A DNA stretch of 45,541 nucleotides from Bacillota bacterium (GCA_027620815.1 JAQCDH010000002.1:1-45541), one strand, 5' to 3'; positions 8,621 to 18,197 are shown, numbered from the stretch's first letter. Made by a program: numbers and translations. The notes: generated from the letters alone by a model not told the origin.

Positions 8621-11600
8621 TTATGGTAACAATCCGAGTAAACTATCAATAATACCAGAATCTAATTCTTCAAGTAGTTGTAGAATTGCTGCATCATTCA
8701 CATCATTTTCATCAAGTCCTGTTATAACAGCTTGTAGACTTGTCACATCTGTAATGTTAAGTAATTCAACTGCTTCTATCACTGCTAAAATTTCTTCTTG
8801 AGTAATTTCACCAGTTACTGCTAATACTTCATTAGGAATCGCAACAGATTGTTGATTTTGAATGAGACCATCAATAACAGCGTATAAGTATGCTGAGGCT
8901 AAGACAGTTTCTCTTTCAGCAGGAGTTAATGCTGTAAAGACTTCAAATGAGAAATCAAGTTCATCTATTGTTGTAATTTCAAGGACAGCAAACGCTTCAA
9001 CAAGATTTCTTAATTCTTCAGCAGTTAATCTTCTTTGACCATCCACAACAACAAAGCTATCTGATGGTAAGTTAAATGACTCTGGTGTTTCACTAAATAA
9101 GTCTAATACTGCTTCAGATAAGAAGAGTCTTGAAAGTTTTTCTCTTAAGTAACTTGATGCTAAGAAACGATCTAAGTCATCTTCGTTTGTATCTGCATTG
9201 ATGTTTTCACCAATTAAATCAGTAATGAAATTAAAGACATTTTCATCAAGTGCTGTTGGATCAACTGGAACATACGTCACTGCAGTTAATAATGCTTTAA
9301 GTTCTGCTCTTGAAATATATTCGACACTAAATCCTTCGTCAGCTTTAAGATCACTTGGAACGCCTAAATCAACATTACCAAATAAATCTACAAGCGCTTC
9401 TGGTAAGAAAGGTAATAAGACATCATCTAAGTTTTCATTATCTAAGTATTGACCAATCACTGTGTATACAATATTTGAATTTAAGATGACATCAATACGT
9501 TGATTTTCAAAATCATCTGTGACTGCATAGCCTCTTAATAATCCGAGTGCAGTTGTAATACTTGGTGATTCTACTAAGTCTGCCATCATCTGTCTTACTG
9601 TGTCTATATCCATGAGTCCTAAGACATACAAGACATCTGCAAGTGCTTCAAGTTCAGAAACAAGAACAAATCCATTTGCATCTAATAATGTAGCATCAAG
9701 TTCAACGAATGTTGAAGGGACAGTTGCGATATCTTGACGATCATTTGCAACTTTAATTGCGTATGCTTGTAGTGCTTCATTTTGAATGGCATTCGATGCA
9801 TAACTCATTAAGATATTAGAATCAAATAAGACATCTAACTCTCCAGCTGCATATAAATCATCTAATGTATTAAAGGTAAATAATCCATTAGAGTTTAAGA
9901 AAACATCTGCAATATCTCTTAACGTTAATAATTCTGAAGCAAGTAATACTTTATTTGCATCAAGTGCATTTTCACTTAATACGAATAATGAACTTTCAAG
10001 TGGAACGTTATTGAGTAAATCGCTATCAATTGCAACAAATTCTCTTGCAATTTCAATGACTGTGTCAAGCACACTATATGGCTGGTAAGAGACATTGAGT
10101 AATTTATCAGCAACAGCAACAATAAAGTCTGATTCTAAAATAAATTCTAAGTTTGTTTTTCCATCAGTTCCTACCAAGTCTAAAACTTCAATGAAGTCAT
10201 TTAATCCTGCTAAATCTAATGTGTATTGATTTTCTGAGAAATCAATTCTTAAACCAGCAAGTATCAATGCTTCCAAGTCATCACTGTTCATAATAAACAT
10301 ATCATATTCAGTACTGAACGTAAATAATCCATATTTAGGAGATGTGAAGTCTAAGAAACGACCATCGATATCAAGTGATGCTTCAAAGAGTGTAACTGCG
10401 AAATCATTTGCAACGTTTGCTAACATGTTTCTATTGAGTGAACTTGTTAAGAAGTTAGATACAACGCCTAATACGATTTCAGATTCAGCAAGTAATGCAA
10501 CATCTGCTGGATCTACTGCTCTAACGAGACCAGCAAATTCTGCGACTTCTTCAACAGTTCTTTCTAGGAATAAATCTCTAACAATATTTAAACCAGAAGC
10601 ATCTTTAACATCAACTAAGATCGAAATAAGAGGTTTTAATAACGCTTGTAACGAATTATTTTTTAACGTATTATTTTCTATAATATTTGCAGGTAATTCT
10701 AATTCATATCCATAGACATTTTCAACAATGAGTTGTCCTAGTTCAAATAATTTTAATGCAGATGCTCTAAAGATTTCAGAATCATCTAATACACCAAATG
10801 TTTGATTAAATACAACTGGATCATTAAATGGATCAATCACATCTAGTGATAATGTTCTAAAGCTTGAATTTGTAAATTCAGTGACTTTGTTTGAAGAAAG
10901 TTCAATATTTTCATTGAGTGCACCCGCAAATGCAATGACAAACTTCACAAGTCTGTTATATTCTGCTGTCCATGCAACACCAGATGCAAATTGTACTTCA
11001 AGTGATGCTGGTACATCAAAATACAATCTTAATGCTGGCATATCTTCTACCATTAACATGAGTTGTTTAAAGTTTGCTACAAGTAATTTAGAATATGTAT
11101 TGCCTTCTTCAGCAACCATGAAGTTTTCAAATGCAGCACTTGTTAATAGTGGACCAAAATCTAATCCTTCAACGCCTAAAACTTCATTTGTTTCTTCATG
11201 TAAATAATGTGAAGTTGCATACACAAGATTTAAGGCAACACCTAATTCATAAGCTGCATCAAAATCTTGTGGAACAACAACATTCGCTGCTCCTAAATTA
11301 TTAAGTGCTTCTAAGAACAATGAACGGTCTAACGCTTGAACGAGTTGTAATGATGTTAATCTTTGTACAACAATTGTTGCATCCGCAGCTGATAAGCTAC
11401 CAAATGCATTTCCTGCTGCAGCTAAGTTTTCTAAGCTTAAATCTTGAGAAATGGTATATAGTCCTTCAAGCGATGTAAATTTGTACCCAACTTCAACAAC
11501 ATCGAGTAAGGTTAGGATTTCTTGAATGACATTAATACTTACTTCAGTTCCTAAAATAGGTTCAACAAGTGTATTTAATGTATGGTCTGCAGTAGCGACT

Positions 11601-14600
11601 AAAATTTGTGAGTTTGCAACAATTCCACCAACCACAAGTTTCAATGTACCAACGTTTGGTCCTAAAATATCATCAACAAGGGCAAGTGTGTCAACTAGTT
11701 CTCCACCTGTAGATGCGAGTGCATCTTCAAGTCCCCAGAATGATAACTCATAATAGCCTGCTGCGAGTTCAGCTACTGTTAAAAATAATGTTACAAGTAC
11801 ATTATATTCAGCAGCCCACGCGGCACTTTCAGGACTTGATGCAAGTAATACTTCAGGAACAATAATCGTTTCATCTAAGCCTGCTTCAATAAGTGCAGAT
11901 TCAATAGAGTATGCTAAATTTGGAACGAGTAATTGTGAGTTTAATGTGCCCTCTTGAACAAGTAATAATCCTGCAAGTGCATCACTCAATAATAACTCCG
12001 TAAAATCAACATCTTCAATTGGCGTTAATCCTGGTTCCATGTTTTCATGTAAGTATGCAGACATTCCGTATACTAAATTAAATAAGAATTCAACTTCAAG
12101 TGCAGCATCAAAACTTGCAGGAACATAAACGTTTTCAACACCTAAGAAAGCAAGAAGACTTTCTGTGTTTGCTTGATCAAGTGCTCCTAAAAGTTGTAAA
12201 TCTTTAAGTGCTGCAATGAGTGTTCCAAATTCAGTTGGTGTTAATGAACCAAATGCATAACCAAGGTTTGCTGATCCTCTTAAGTCTAATGCCTCAGTTG
12301 CACCTAGAAGTCCTTCTAATGTTGTAAATTCCGAAGTCACAACAAGAATATCAAGTAACGTATCAACCTCAGCTGCAAGATCAAGTGCGAGTGCACCTGT
12401 GTTATCTGCAAGTAATGTTAACAATAACGCTTGAGTATCTGCGTCTTCAACAACAAAAGGTAGGACATCTTCGAAGTTGTTTCCAACTTGTTCAATGAGT
12501 TGAGACTCAGAAAGTAAGGTATTAAGTGCGCTTCTTAATGATGCAAGATCTGCTTCATTTGCTAGAACATCGTCTATGAATGCAACTGCATCTGTTTCAC
12601 CAGATGTAAGATCTAAAATATCTTGAAGTGTTGCAAAATCATAAACATCTTCTAAAACATCAAGTAATGTATTAAGTTCTTGACCTAAGTCAATGGTCAA
12701 TCCATTTTCATCAAATAATAATGTGTCTAATAAATCTTTTGTTTCTTGATCTTCAACAAATGCATCAAGTAATACAGGTGCTGCTTCATTGAGTGCTGCA
12801 TTGACTAAAACTGAATCGTCAAATACATATCCAACAAGTAGGCGTACAGTTGGTAGGTTATTTTGAGCGACACGGTCTACAAATTCAATCACATCTTCGT
12901 TACCAGCAAGTAATTCATTCGCTGTTAACGTAACAAGTGCTCCAAAGATTTGTCCAAAGGTATCAAATTCAGCATCAAAATCTAAATTATTAACAGTCTC
13001 ATTTAAAGCTTCATCAAGTTCAGCTGCAACATCAGCGTCAAATGCACTGTATAATGCAAAGTCAACTGCTGTAGGAAGTAATGCTGAAACGATTTCAACT
13101 TGTGTGACTTCATCTAATGTTGCATTTAAGAAATCTTCACCATCTTCAGTGAGTAATGCATCAAGTGCGTCTTCTTCAAGAAGTTGAGCAACACTAAATG
13201 AACCATACTGAGATAATACAACTTCTAATAAGTCTGCAATATTGTAAAGATCACCATTTTCTCCATAGAAGAATTCTGTGTCGTTTAAAACTTCAGCGAG
13301 TGCATCTTTTAAATATGCTTCGCGTTCAGCAACTGGTAACCATTCGATATTTGCTTGAACATCTTCAAGTTCTAAGACGTATTCTAAACCTACGTTTGCA
13401 ACTTTAATGAGTTGTAAGTCAGCAAGTGCTCTTAAGACATCAGCAAGTGCAGTTGCTTGTGCATTGGTTAAATCAGCAAGTGCTTGAGTATCTTCAGCAA
13501 GTGCCAAGACGTCTTCTAAGTCTCCTACTGCAACAACTTTTTCAAAAATAATACCTAATGCTGCAAGTTCTAACTTCCAGTCAATGTCAGCAAGTTCAGC
13601 AAGTGCTGCTTGTGTTGCTGCACCATCAGATAACTCTAATCCAGTAAGCTCTTCGAGTAAACCATCCGCTGCAAGATCAGATCCCACTTCTAAGAATGAA
13701 ATAAGAACACCTGAATCACCAACAAGTCCTAAAATGTCTTGAACGGCTTCAACATCATCACTACTTAAAGTGTTGACATCAAAATTCTCTGATAAATAAC
13801 CAGCTTCATAAGCACTTTGTACAATATCAGTAACAACATTTAGCTCATCGCGTAAATTAAAGTTTTGAGTTTCTGTTAACTCTGTCTCAAATACCCAATC
13901 AAATAATCCTTCTTGAATTCCAGCAAATACCGGTCTCACTTGTAGTGGTTCAATAAGTTCATGTGCATCTACTTCACCAAAAACATCCCCACCATCTTCG
14001 AAATTTAAATTATTGGTAGTGGATGCTAAAACGACAAGTGGTAATAATAAGAAAATCGCAGTAATAAATCCACGGACAGCACCAAATGCTCCACCGATTA
14101 AACGATCGGTAGATTTTTTAATGACTTTCGCATGAATAACAGGATTTTTAATGGTTTCAGCACCATTATTTTCTTTATCTTTTTCAGTCGCAAACGTAAC
14201 ACTTTCAACTTTGAATACTTTTTGTACATGTTTTTCTAAAACATATTTGTAAAGTAATCCAAACCCAACGAAGGAAATAAACCAACGTACGACAGTGTAT
14301 AAAACTAAGAATGTAACAATTCTTACAAAGACATCAACAAGTCCATAAAGTAATGTAATCACTTCTGTTCTTGTTAAATAAGCAAGTAGTTCTGTTGATA
14401 CAGTACCTGATAAGTTTGCTTCAATTTGAGCAATCAAATCTGCTTGTGGTAATGAATTCACAACAGAAACTCCTGATACAATCCATAAAATGATAAATGA
14501 TAAAATAATGTTGACGAGTGTAAAATATCCTGATTTTGCCGCTCCTCTAAAATATCCAAGAGCAAAATGTAGCAATACAAAAAGGATAATCACACCCCAT

Positions 14601-14614
14601 TGAAATAATTGCAT
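8621..14614 (-). CDS. Giant surface protein: CvpA-like membrane domain plus ~1,800-residue acidic repeat ectodomain
   Basis: The 1,997-residue product begins with a domain like CvpA (colicin V production family): four hydrophobic helices at about 6-22, 30-52, 88-121 and 172-197, with YFRGAAKSGY after helix 1 and DRLIGGAFGAVRGF in helix 4, both typical of CvpA. The basic loop 123-171 is lysine-rich and so probably cytoplasmic, which puts everything after residue 197 outside. That part is very rich in Leu, Ala, Asp and Glu, poor in Lys and, by eye, free of Cys; it should be mainly helical. Two long repeats of about 283 residues are anchored by FTTLEG at 763 and FTSLEG at 1046, and by AWAAEYN (Trp933) and AWTAEYN (Trp1215). 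A shorter copy of the repeat start, FATLQD, is at 660. There is no LPxTG or C-terminal membrane helix. CvpA proteins are normally about 160-200 residues. Function unknown; an adhesive or coat-like surface role is inference. Confidence 0.85.
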   Translation of the reverse strand: MQLFQWGVIILFVLLHFALGYFRGAAKSGYFTLVNIILSFIILWIVSGVSVVNSLPQADLIAQIEANLSGTVSTELLAYLTRTEVITLLYGLVDVFVRIVTFLVLYTVVRWFISFVGFGLLYKYVLEKHVQKVFKVESVTFATEKDKENNGAETIKNPVIHAKVIKKSTDRLIGGAFGAVRGFITAIFLLLPLVVLASTTNNLNFEDGGDVFGEVDAHELIEPLQVRPVFAGIQEGLFDWVFETELTETQNFNLRDELNVVTDIVQSAYEAGYLSENFDVNTLSSDDVEAVQDILGLVGDSGVLISFLEVGSDLAADGLLEELTGLELSDGAATQAALAELADIDWKLELAALGIIFEKVVAVGDLEDVLALAEDTQALADLTNAQATALADVLRALADLQLIKVANVGLEYVLELEDVQANIEWLPVAEREAYLKDALAEVLNDTEFFYGENGDLYNIADLLEVVLSQYGSFSVAQLLEEDALDALLTEDGEDFLNATLDEVTQVEIVSALLPTAVDFALYSAFDADVAAELDEALNETVNNLDFDAEFDTFGQIFGALVTLTANELLAGNEDVIEFVDRVAQNNLPTVRLLVGYVFDDSVLVNAALNEAAPVLLDAFVEDQETKDLLDTLLFDENGLTIDLGQELNTLLDVLEDVYDFATLQDILDLTSGETDAVAFIDDVLANEADLASLRSALNTLLSESQLIEQVGNNFEDVLPFVVEDADTQALLLTLLADNTGALALDLAAEVDTLLDILVVTSEFTTLEGLLGATEALDLRGSANLGYAFGSLTPTEFGTLIAALKDLQLLGALDQANTESLLAFLGVENVYVPASFDAALEVEFLFNLVYGMSAYLHENMEPGLTPIEDVDFTELLLSDALAGLLLVQEGTLNSQLLVPNLAYSIESALIEAGLDETIIVPEVLLASSPESAAWAAEYNVLVTLFLTVAELAAGYYELSFWGLEDALASTGGELVDTLALVDDILGPNVGTLKLVVGGIVANSQILVATADHTLNTLVEPILGTEVSINVIQEILTLLDVVEVGYKFTSLEGLYTISQDLSLENLAAAGNAFGSLSAADATIVVQRLTSLQLVQALDRSLFLEALNNLGAANVVVPQDFDAAYELGVALNLVYATSHYLHEETNEVLGVEGLDFGPLLTSAAFENFMVAEEGNTYSKLLVANFKQLMLMVEDMPALRLYFDVPASLEVQFASGVAWTAEYNRLVKFVIAFAGALNENIELSSNKVTEFTNSSFRTLSLDVIDPFNDPVVFNQTFGVLDDSEIFRASALKLFELGQLIVENVYGYELELPANIIENNTLKNNSLQALLKPLISILVDVKDASGLNIVRDLFLERTVEEVAEFAGLVRAVDPADVALLAESEIVLGVVSNFLTSSLNRNMLANVANDFAVTLFEASLDIDGRFLDFTSPKYGLFTFSTEYDMFIMNSDDLEALILAGLRIDFSENQYTLDLAGLNDFIEVLDLVGTDGKTNLEFILESDFIVAVADKLLNVSYQPYSVLDTVIEIAREFVAIDSDLLNNVPLESSLFVLSENALDANKVLLASELLTLRDIADVFLNSNGLFTFNTLDDLYAAGELDVLFDSNILMSYASNAIQNEALQAYAIKVANDRQDIATVPSTFVELDATLLDANGFVLVSELEALADVLYVLGLMDIDTVRQMMADLVESPSITTALGLLRGYAVTDDFENQRIDVILNSNIVYTVIGQYLDNENLDDVLLPFLPEALVDLFGNVDLGVPSDLKADEGFSVEYISRAELKALLTAVTYVPVDPTALDENVFNFITDLIGENINADTNEDDLDRFLASSYLREKLSRLFLSEAVLDLFSETPESFNLPSDSFVVVDGQRRLTAEELRNLVEAFAVLEITTIDELDFSFEVFTALTPAERETVLASAYLYAVIDGLIQNQQSVAIPNEVLAVTGEITQEEILAVIEAVELLNITDVTSLQAVITGLDENDVNDAAILQLLEELDSGIIDSLLGLLP

Positions 14615-14631
14615 AAACGCCTACCTTTCCT

Positions 14632-14645
14632 CGCGCATGTGCGCG
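14632..14645 (-). promoter_or_regulatory. GC-rich hairpin touching the ribosome binding site of the giant gene
   Basis: On the minus strand CGCGC-ACAT-GCGCG forms a 5-bp all-GC stem with a 4-base loop, followed directly by AGGAAAGG, the ribosome binding site. In this AT-rich window it is striking. It has no T-run, so it is not a terminator; an mRNA-stabilising or translation-modulating hairpin is possible. Confidence 0.5.
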
Positions 14646-14679
14646 TCTTAATAAATAACACTAATATTAATCGTATCTA

Positions 14680-14688
14680 ATTTTAACA
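14680..14688 (-). promoter_or_regulatory. Probable extended -10 promoter of the giant gene
   Basis: The minus strand reads ATATGTTAAAAT: TGT plus TAAAAT at 14680-14685. It would give a leader of nearly 60 bases that contains the GC-rich hairpin. No convincing -35 is seen. Read-through from dnaE is not excluded because I see no terminator after dnaE. Confidence 0.45.
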
Positions 14689-14745
14689 TATTTTTATGTT
14701 TTTGATATGATTTTAGTTCATTTTTTTTAATACTTATCTGAAATT

Positions 14746-17667
14746 TTACGTTTTTTTAACATTTAAAAATGATTGACCAACAAATGACGTTTTTTCTTTA
14801 TAAATTTGCTTTAAAAGGCGCACCTTAAATAGCCCATTTTTGATGATGTGTTTATACAATTCTAATGTCTTCGGAAAAACAGTCATTTCAAATGCTTCTT
14901 TACCATCATGACAGTTTAAAAAGGCCATATCTTCATTGTTTTTTGTTTTGATGATTTTCATTGAAACAATGCGTATGTAAAGGTCTTGGGTTGACGTGAT
15001 ATCACTAATATAAATCGTTTGTATTTTTTGAAGGTATACATTTGGATCATAAAGTATTTGAAACCCTAATGCTTCTTGCTCTAATTTGGCAAGTGTTTCT
15101 AAATCATATTCGTCATGTTCTGTCATTTTGACTTGATCCAAATAAAGCATATATTCTATGTCACTTAAGCTCACATGCTCAACAAGTGTCTGTCTCGTAT
15201 GTCCTAAATCATCAAAACAACCTGCATGTATCATTTGAAGCATTTGACGCTCAGAAACATAATCTTTTAGCCACGTCTTCATTGTTATCCATGAATTTAG
15301 GTCACCTTCTTTTCGATGACTTAAAATATTTGCAACTGTTTTTTGACCAATGGATTTTACTATGGTAAGTGGAGGTAATAAATGACGGGCATCGATTATT
15401 TGAAACGCGTCTGTACTCGTTTTAATATTTGGCGGTAACAGTGTAATGCCTTGTGTTTTTAAATCTTTCATATAGTCATCAATCGCTGTTTCACTACCAA
15501 TCACAGAATTCATAAGCGCTTGCATAAAATAAATATAATAGTTGGCTTTTAAATAGGCCATTTGATAAGCAACCATGGCATAAGAAACACTATGGCTACG
15601 GTTAAATCCGTAATCAGAAAAACGAACAATTAACTCATAAACATCCGTGGCATCTTTTTCGCTTTGTCCATGTTGTATTGCTTTAGAGATGAAGCGAGTT
15701 GCTTCACTTTTTAACAATGCTTCATCTTTTTTAGAAATACCACGACGTAATAAATCTGCTTCAGCTAAACTATACCCTGCAAAGGCTTGCGCGATTTGCA
15801 TGATTTGTTCTTGATAAATAATGATGCCAAACGTTGATGTTAAAAAAGGAATAAATGAAGGATGCATATGTTCATATGATTGACCATGACGTCTTTCAAC
15901 ATACGTATCTATAAACGCCATAGGTCCTGGTCGATATAAGGCAAGTAATGCGACAATATCTTCAAAATGAGTAGGCTTTAGTTGTCTTAAGACTTGTCTC
16001 ATCCCATACGATTCTAATTGGAAAATACCATCCGTTTTTGCATCTGTTAGTAAGTTGTATGTTTTTATATCGTCATAAGGAATCGTTGATAAAGAAAAGT
16101 TTGGATCCGTTTTTTGAATTTCTTTTTTTACATCATCAATGATTTTTAAATTTCTAATGCCTAAAAAATCCATTTTAAGTAACCCAATGGATTCTAATTC
16201 TTTTGCTTCAAATTGTGTTTGATAAAAAGGATAAGGTCCTTTTGTGAGTGGGATATATTGATCGAGTAGTTCTTTAGATAAAATCACACCCGCAGCATGC
16301 GTCCCTGTTTGTCTAGGAAGTCCCTCAATTTGATTGACTGCTTCATAAAATGTTACCATTTCATGATCAAGGGGATCGATCTCATCTTTCGTAATGGCTT
16401 CAGTAAAGCCTTTAATACGAGATGCAGAAAGTCCGTATATTTTAGCTAAATCACGAATAGCAGACTTCTTACCAAATGTTTGATAGGTCACAATGGATGC
16501 AATATGTTCACTCCCAAATCTTTTTTGCGCATACAAAATGACATCATCTCGTTTATCATCTGGAAAATCCATATCGATATCAGGCATCGATGCGCGTTCA
16601 GGATTTAAAAATCTTTCAAAGAGTAAATCATAATGAATCGGATCGACTTCAGTAATACCTAAAACATAAGCTACTAAAGATCCAGCAACACTTCCTCGTC
16701 CTGGACCAACATAAATATCATGTGTTTTTGCATATTTAATGATGTCATACACAACAAGAAAATAATCTTCAAATCCTAATGAAAAAATGACGGATAATTC
16801 AAACTTAAGCCGTGATTGATACTCTTCATTAAGTACTTTATCTTTGTTTTTAAAACGTTTTTCAAGACCGACAGATGCGAGTGACTCTAAGTATTCTTTA
16901 GAAGTTACGCCTTCATCTAGAGGAATTTGAGGTAACTTGAACTTAGGAAACTTTAAATCAAATTGGTGGTGACTAATAAATGCTTCCATATGACTCTGAA
17001 GTTCTGGATACGATTGATAGATGGTTTTTAATTCTTGTTGAGAAAGAAGATGAAACTTTCCTTCTTTTATTGGATGATTCCCAATTTGATGGAGATTTTT
17101 TGACATCGTAACATCAGTATCATTCACATGATGACTAAGATGTACTAAAATCGCAGGTATGAGATATTCTTGACTCAATTTTAGATGCAAAGACTTATAA
17201 AATGTGTCATCATCTTCTGATTGAAACGAGACCCCTATTAAAAAATGTCTAAATTTATTTTTAAAAGCAAGCACAAGTGATTCGTAACGATCTTCATCAT
17301 ACACATTGTTCACACGATATAACGTGACACTTAATCCTTCTTGATAGCGCTCTAAAATTTCTAAAGAAACATGTTGATCTTGCATCAGTTGATTGATTAA
17401 AATTAAATGTTGATACCCAGTTTGATTCATCACCCCAAGAAACACGTCATACTCAATATCTTCATGGTGAATCATGATGTGTTGCGTTACAATTGGATGG
17501 AGGTTTTGTTTTTTAGCAGTTTCAAAAAAGGACAACATCCCATGAAGATTTTCATCTGCCAAGATAACGGTTTTAAATTGTCTACTTTTCGTTTCTTTAA
17601 TGATGGTTTCAATTGTAAGTGTGCTTTTCAGAAATGAAAAGACACTTTGAATTCCTAAATAACTCAA
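14746..17667 (-). CDS. dnaE: DNA polymerase III alpha subunit, DnaE type
   Basis: This C-family replicative DNA polymerase subunit is 973 residues, shorter than the roughly 1,100-1,160 of typical DnaE. The fingers/palm motifs are clear: YVGPGRGSVAGSLVAYVLG, PDIDMDFPDDKRDD near residue 365 (two catalytic Asp) and LLKMDFLGIRNL near 500 (third Asp), plus FNRSHSVSYAM. The C-terminal OB fold is represented by LYIRIVSMKIIKTKNNEDM. The N-terminal PHP domain is degenerate: the usual HLHVHS metal-site string is replaced by LGIQSVFSF, so exonuclease or metal binding there is unlikely. The start is TTG at 17665-17667, with GGAG 8 bases upstream and no in-frame ATG nearby. It lies only 17 bases behind the flavodoxin terminator, so its transcription must pass that hairpin. 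Confidence 0.95.
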   Translation of the reverse strand: MSYLGIQSVFSFLKSTLTIETIIKETKSRQFKTVILADENLHGMLSFFETAKKQNLHPIVTQHIMIHHEDIEYDVFLGVMNQTGYQHLILINQLMQDQHVSLEILERYQEGLSVTLYRVNNVYDEDRYESLVLAFKNKFRHFLIGVSFQSEDDDTFYKSLHLKLSQEYLIPAILVHLSHHVNDTDVTMSKNLHQIGNHPIKEGKFHLLSQQELKTIYQSYPELQSHMEAFISHHQFDLKFPKFKLPQIPLDEGVTSKEYLESLASVGLEKRFKNKDKVLNEEYQSRLKFELSVIFSLGFEDYFLVVYDIIKYAKTHDIYVGPGRGSVAGSLVAYVLGITEVDPIHYDLLFERFLNPERASMPDIDMDFPDDKRDDVILYAQKRFGSEHIASIVTYQTFGKKSAIRDLAKIYGLSASRIKGFTEAITKDEIDPLDHEMVTFYEAVNQIEGLPRQTGTHAAGVILSKELLDQYIPLTKGPYPFYQTQFEAKELESIGLLKMDFLGIRNLKIIDDVKKEIQKTDPNFSLSTIPYDDIKTYNLLTDAKTDGIFQLESYGMRQVLRQLKPTHFEDIVALLALYRPGPMAFIDTYVERRHGQSYEHMHPSFIPFLTSTFGIIIYQEQIMQIAQAFAGYSLAEADLLRRGISKKDEALLKSEATRFISKAIQHGQSEKDATDVYELIVRFSDYGFNRSHSVSYAMVAYQMAYLKANYYIYFMQALMNSVIGSETAIDDYMKDLKTQGITLLPPNIKTSTDAFQIIDARHLLPPLTIVKSIGQKTVANILSHRKEGDLNSWITMKTWLKDYVSERQMLQMIHAGCFDDLGHTRQTLVEHVSLSDIEYMLYLDQVKMTEHDEYDLETLAKLEQEALGFQILYDPNVYLQKIQTIYISDITSTQDLYIRIVSMKIIKTKNNEDMAFLNCHDGKEAFEMTVFPKTLELYKHIIKNGLFKVRLLKQIYKEKTSFVGQSFLNVKKT

Positions 17668-17684
17668 TATGACAACTCCATAAC

Positions 17685-17708
17685 AAAAAAGTGCAGGCGC
17701 ACTTTTTT
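17685..17708 (-). terminator. Intrinsic terminator overlapping the flavodoxin stop codon, upstream of dnaE
   Basis: A 10-bp stem (AAAAAAGTGC at 17685-17694 with its complement at 17699-17708), 4-base loop, T-run on the minus strand. It includes the end of the flavodoxin stop codon and ends 17 bases before the dnaE start, leaving no room for a separate downstream promoter. Confidence 0.85.
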
Positions 17709-18135
17709 ATAGTTTTGCAAATGCCTCACCAAAAGCGACACATAATTCGTCATCTTCTTCAGTGGGTGTATAGTTCACTATCAATCCTTTTTGAAATAAA
17801 TTTGCACCTGTTACATTAAGTCGATTTTCCCATAATGTCATCCACTCACCTTCGCCCCACCCATAAGAACCAAAAAGGCCAACATGTTTACCAACGATTA
17901 AACCTGTAATTTCTTCAAAAAAAGGTTCAAATTCAGTGTCCTCTAATTCATCTTCACCCATAGAAGGACATCCTAATAAAATTTTATTATAGTTAGAAAC
18001 TTCAGATGGATCAACTTCATCAACAGTTGCCATTTTAACAACTACATGATTGTTTTCTAATCCTTCTTTAATTTTTTCAGCCATCATCTCAGTATTTCCT
18101 GTGCCGCTCCAATAGACTATTAATACATCTGCCAT
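17707..18135 (-). CDS. fldA: Flavodoxin
   Basis: A small FMN electron carrier of 142 residues, the usual length for short-chain flavodoxins. The phosphate-binding loop is YWSGTGNTEMMAEKI at residues 8-22; GCPSMGEDELED near residue 55 and FGSYGWGEGEWM near 88 are the two isoalloxazine-flanking loops, with Trp and Tyr in stacking positions. The ATG has GAGGAG as ribosome binding site, preceded by the best sigma-A-type promoter in the window, suggesting high constitutive expression. It is followed by a terminator and then by dnaE. Redox partners are not visible here; pyruvate:flavodoxin oxidoreductase or similar would be typical. Confidence 0.93.
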   Translation of the reverse strand: MADVLIVYWSGTGNTEMMAEKIKEGLENNHVVVKMATVDEVDPSEVSNYNKILLGCPSMGEDELEDTEFEPFFEEITGLIVGKHVGLFGSYGWGEGEWMTLWENRLNVTGANLFQKGLIVNYTPTEEDDELCVAFGEAFAKL

Positions 18136-18168
18136 GATTTAATTCTCCTCATTGTGATCGCTAGAATC

Positions 18169-18197
18169 ATTATAAATGAATTGTTGGTGTTTGTCAA
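18169..18197 (-). promoter_or_regulatory. Consensus promoter of the flavodoxin gene
   Basis: On the minus strand TTGACA (18192-18197) and TATAAT (18169-18174) are both perfect and separated by exactly 17 bases. The -35 is preceded by GTTGACCGCT, which repeats the TTGAC core 9 bases upstream. Confidence 0.92.

Noticed and set aside
10000..13600. CRISPR-like or satellite DNA in the repeat region of the giant gene
   Set aside because: The repeats are at protein level, long and diverged, in frame, with no short identical repeats with unique spacers.
8621..14614. Plus-strand open frames opposite the giant gene
   Set aside because: They arise from its repetitive AT-biased codons (Ser/Asn/Thr-rich mirror frames), have no ribosome binding sites, and the minus frame is continuous over 6 kb.
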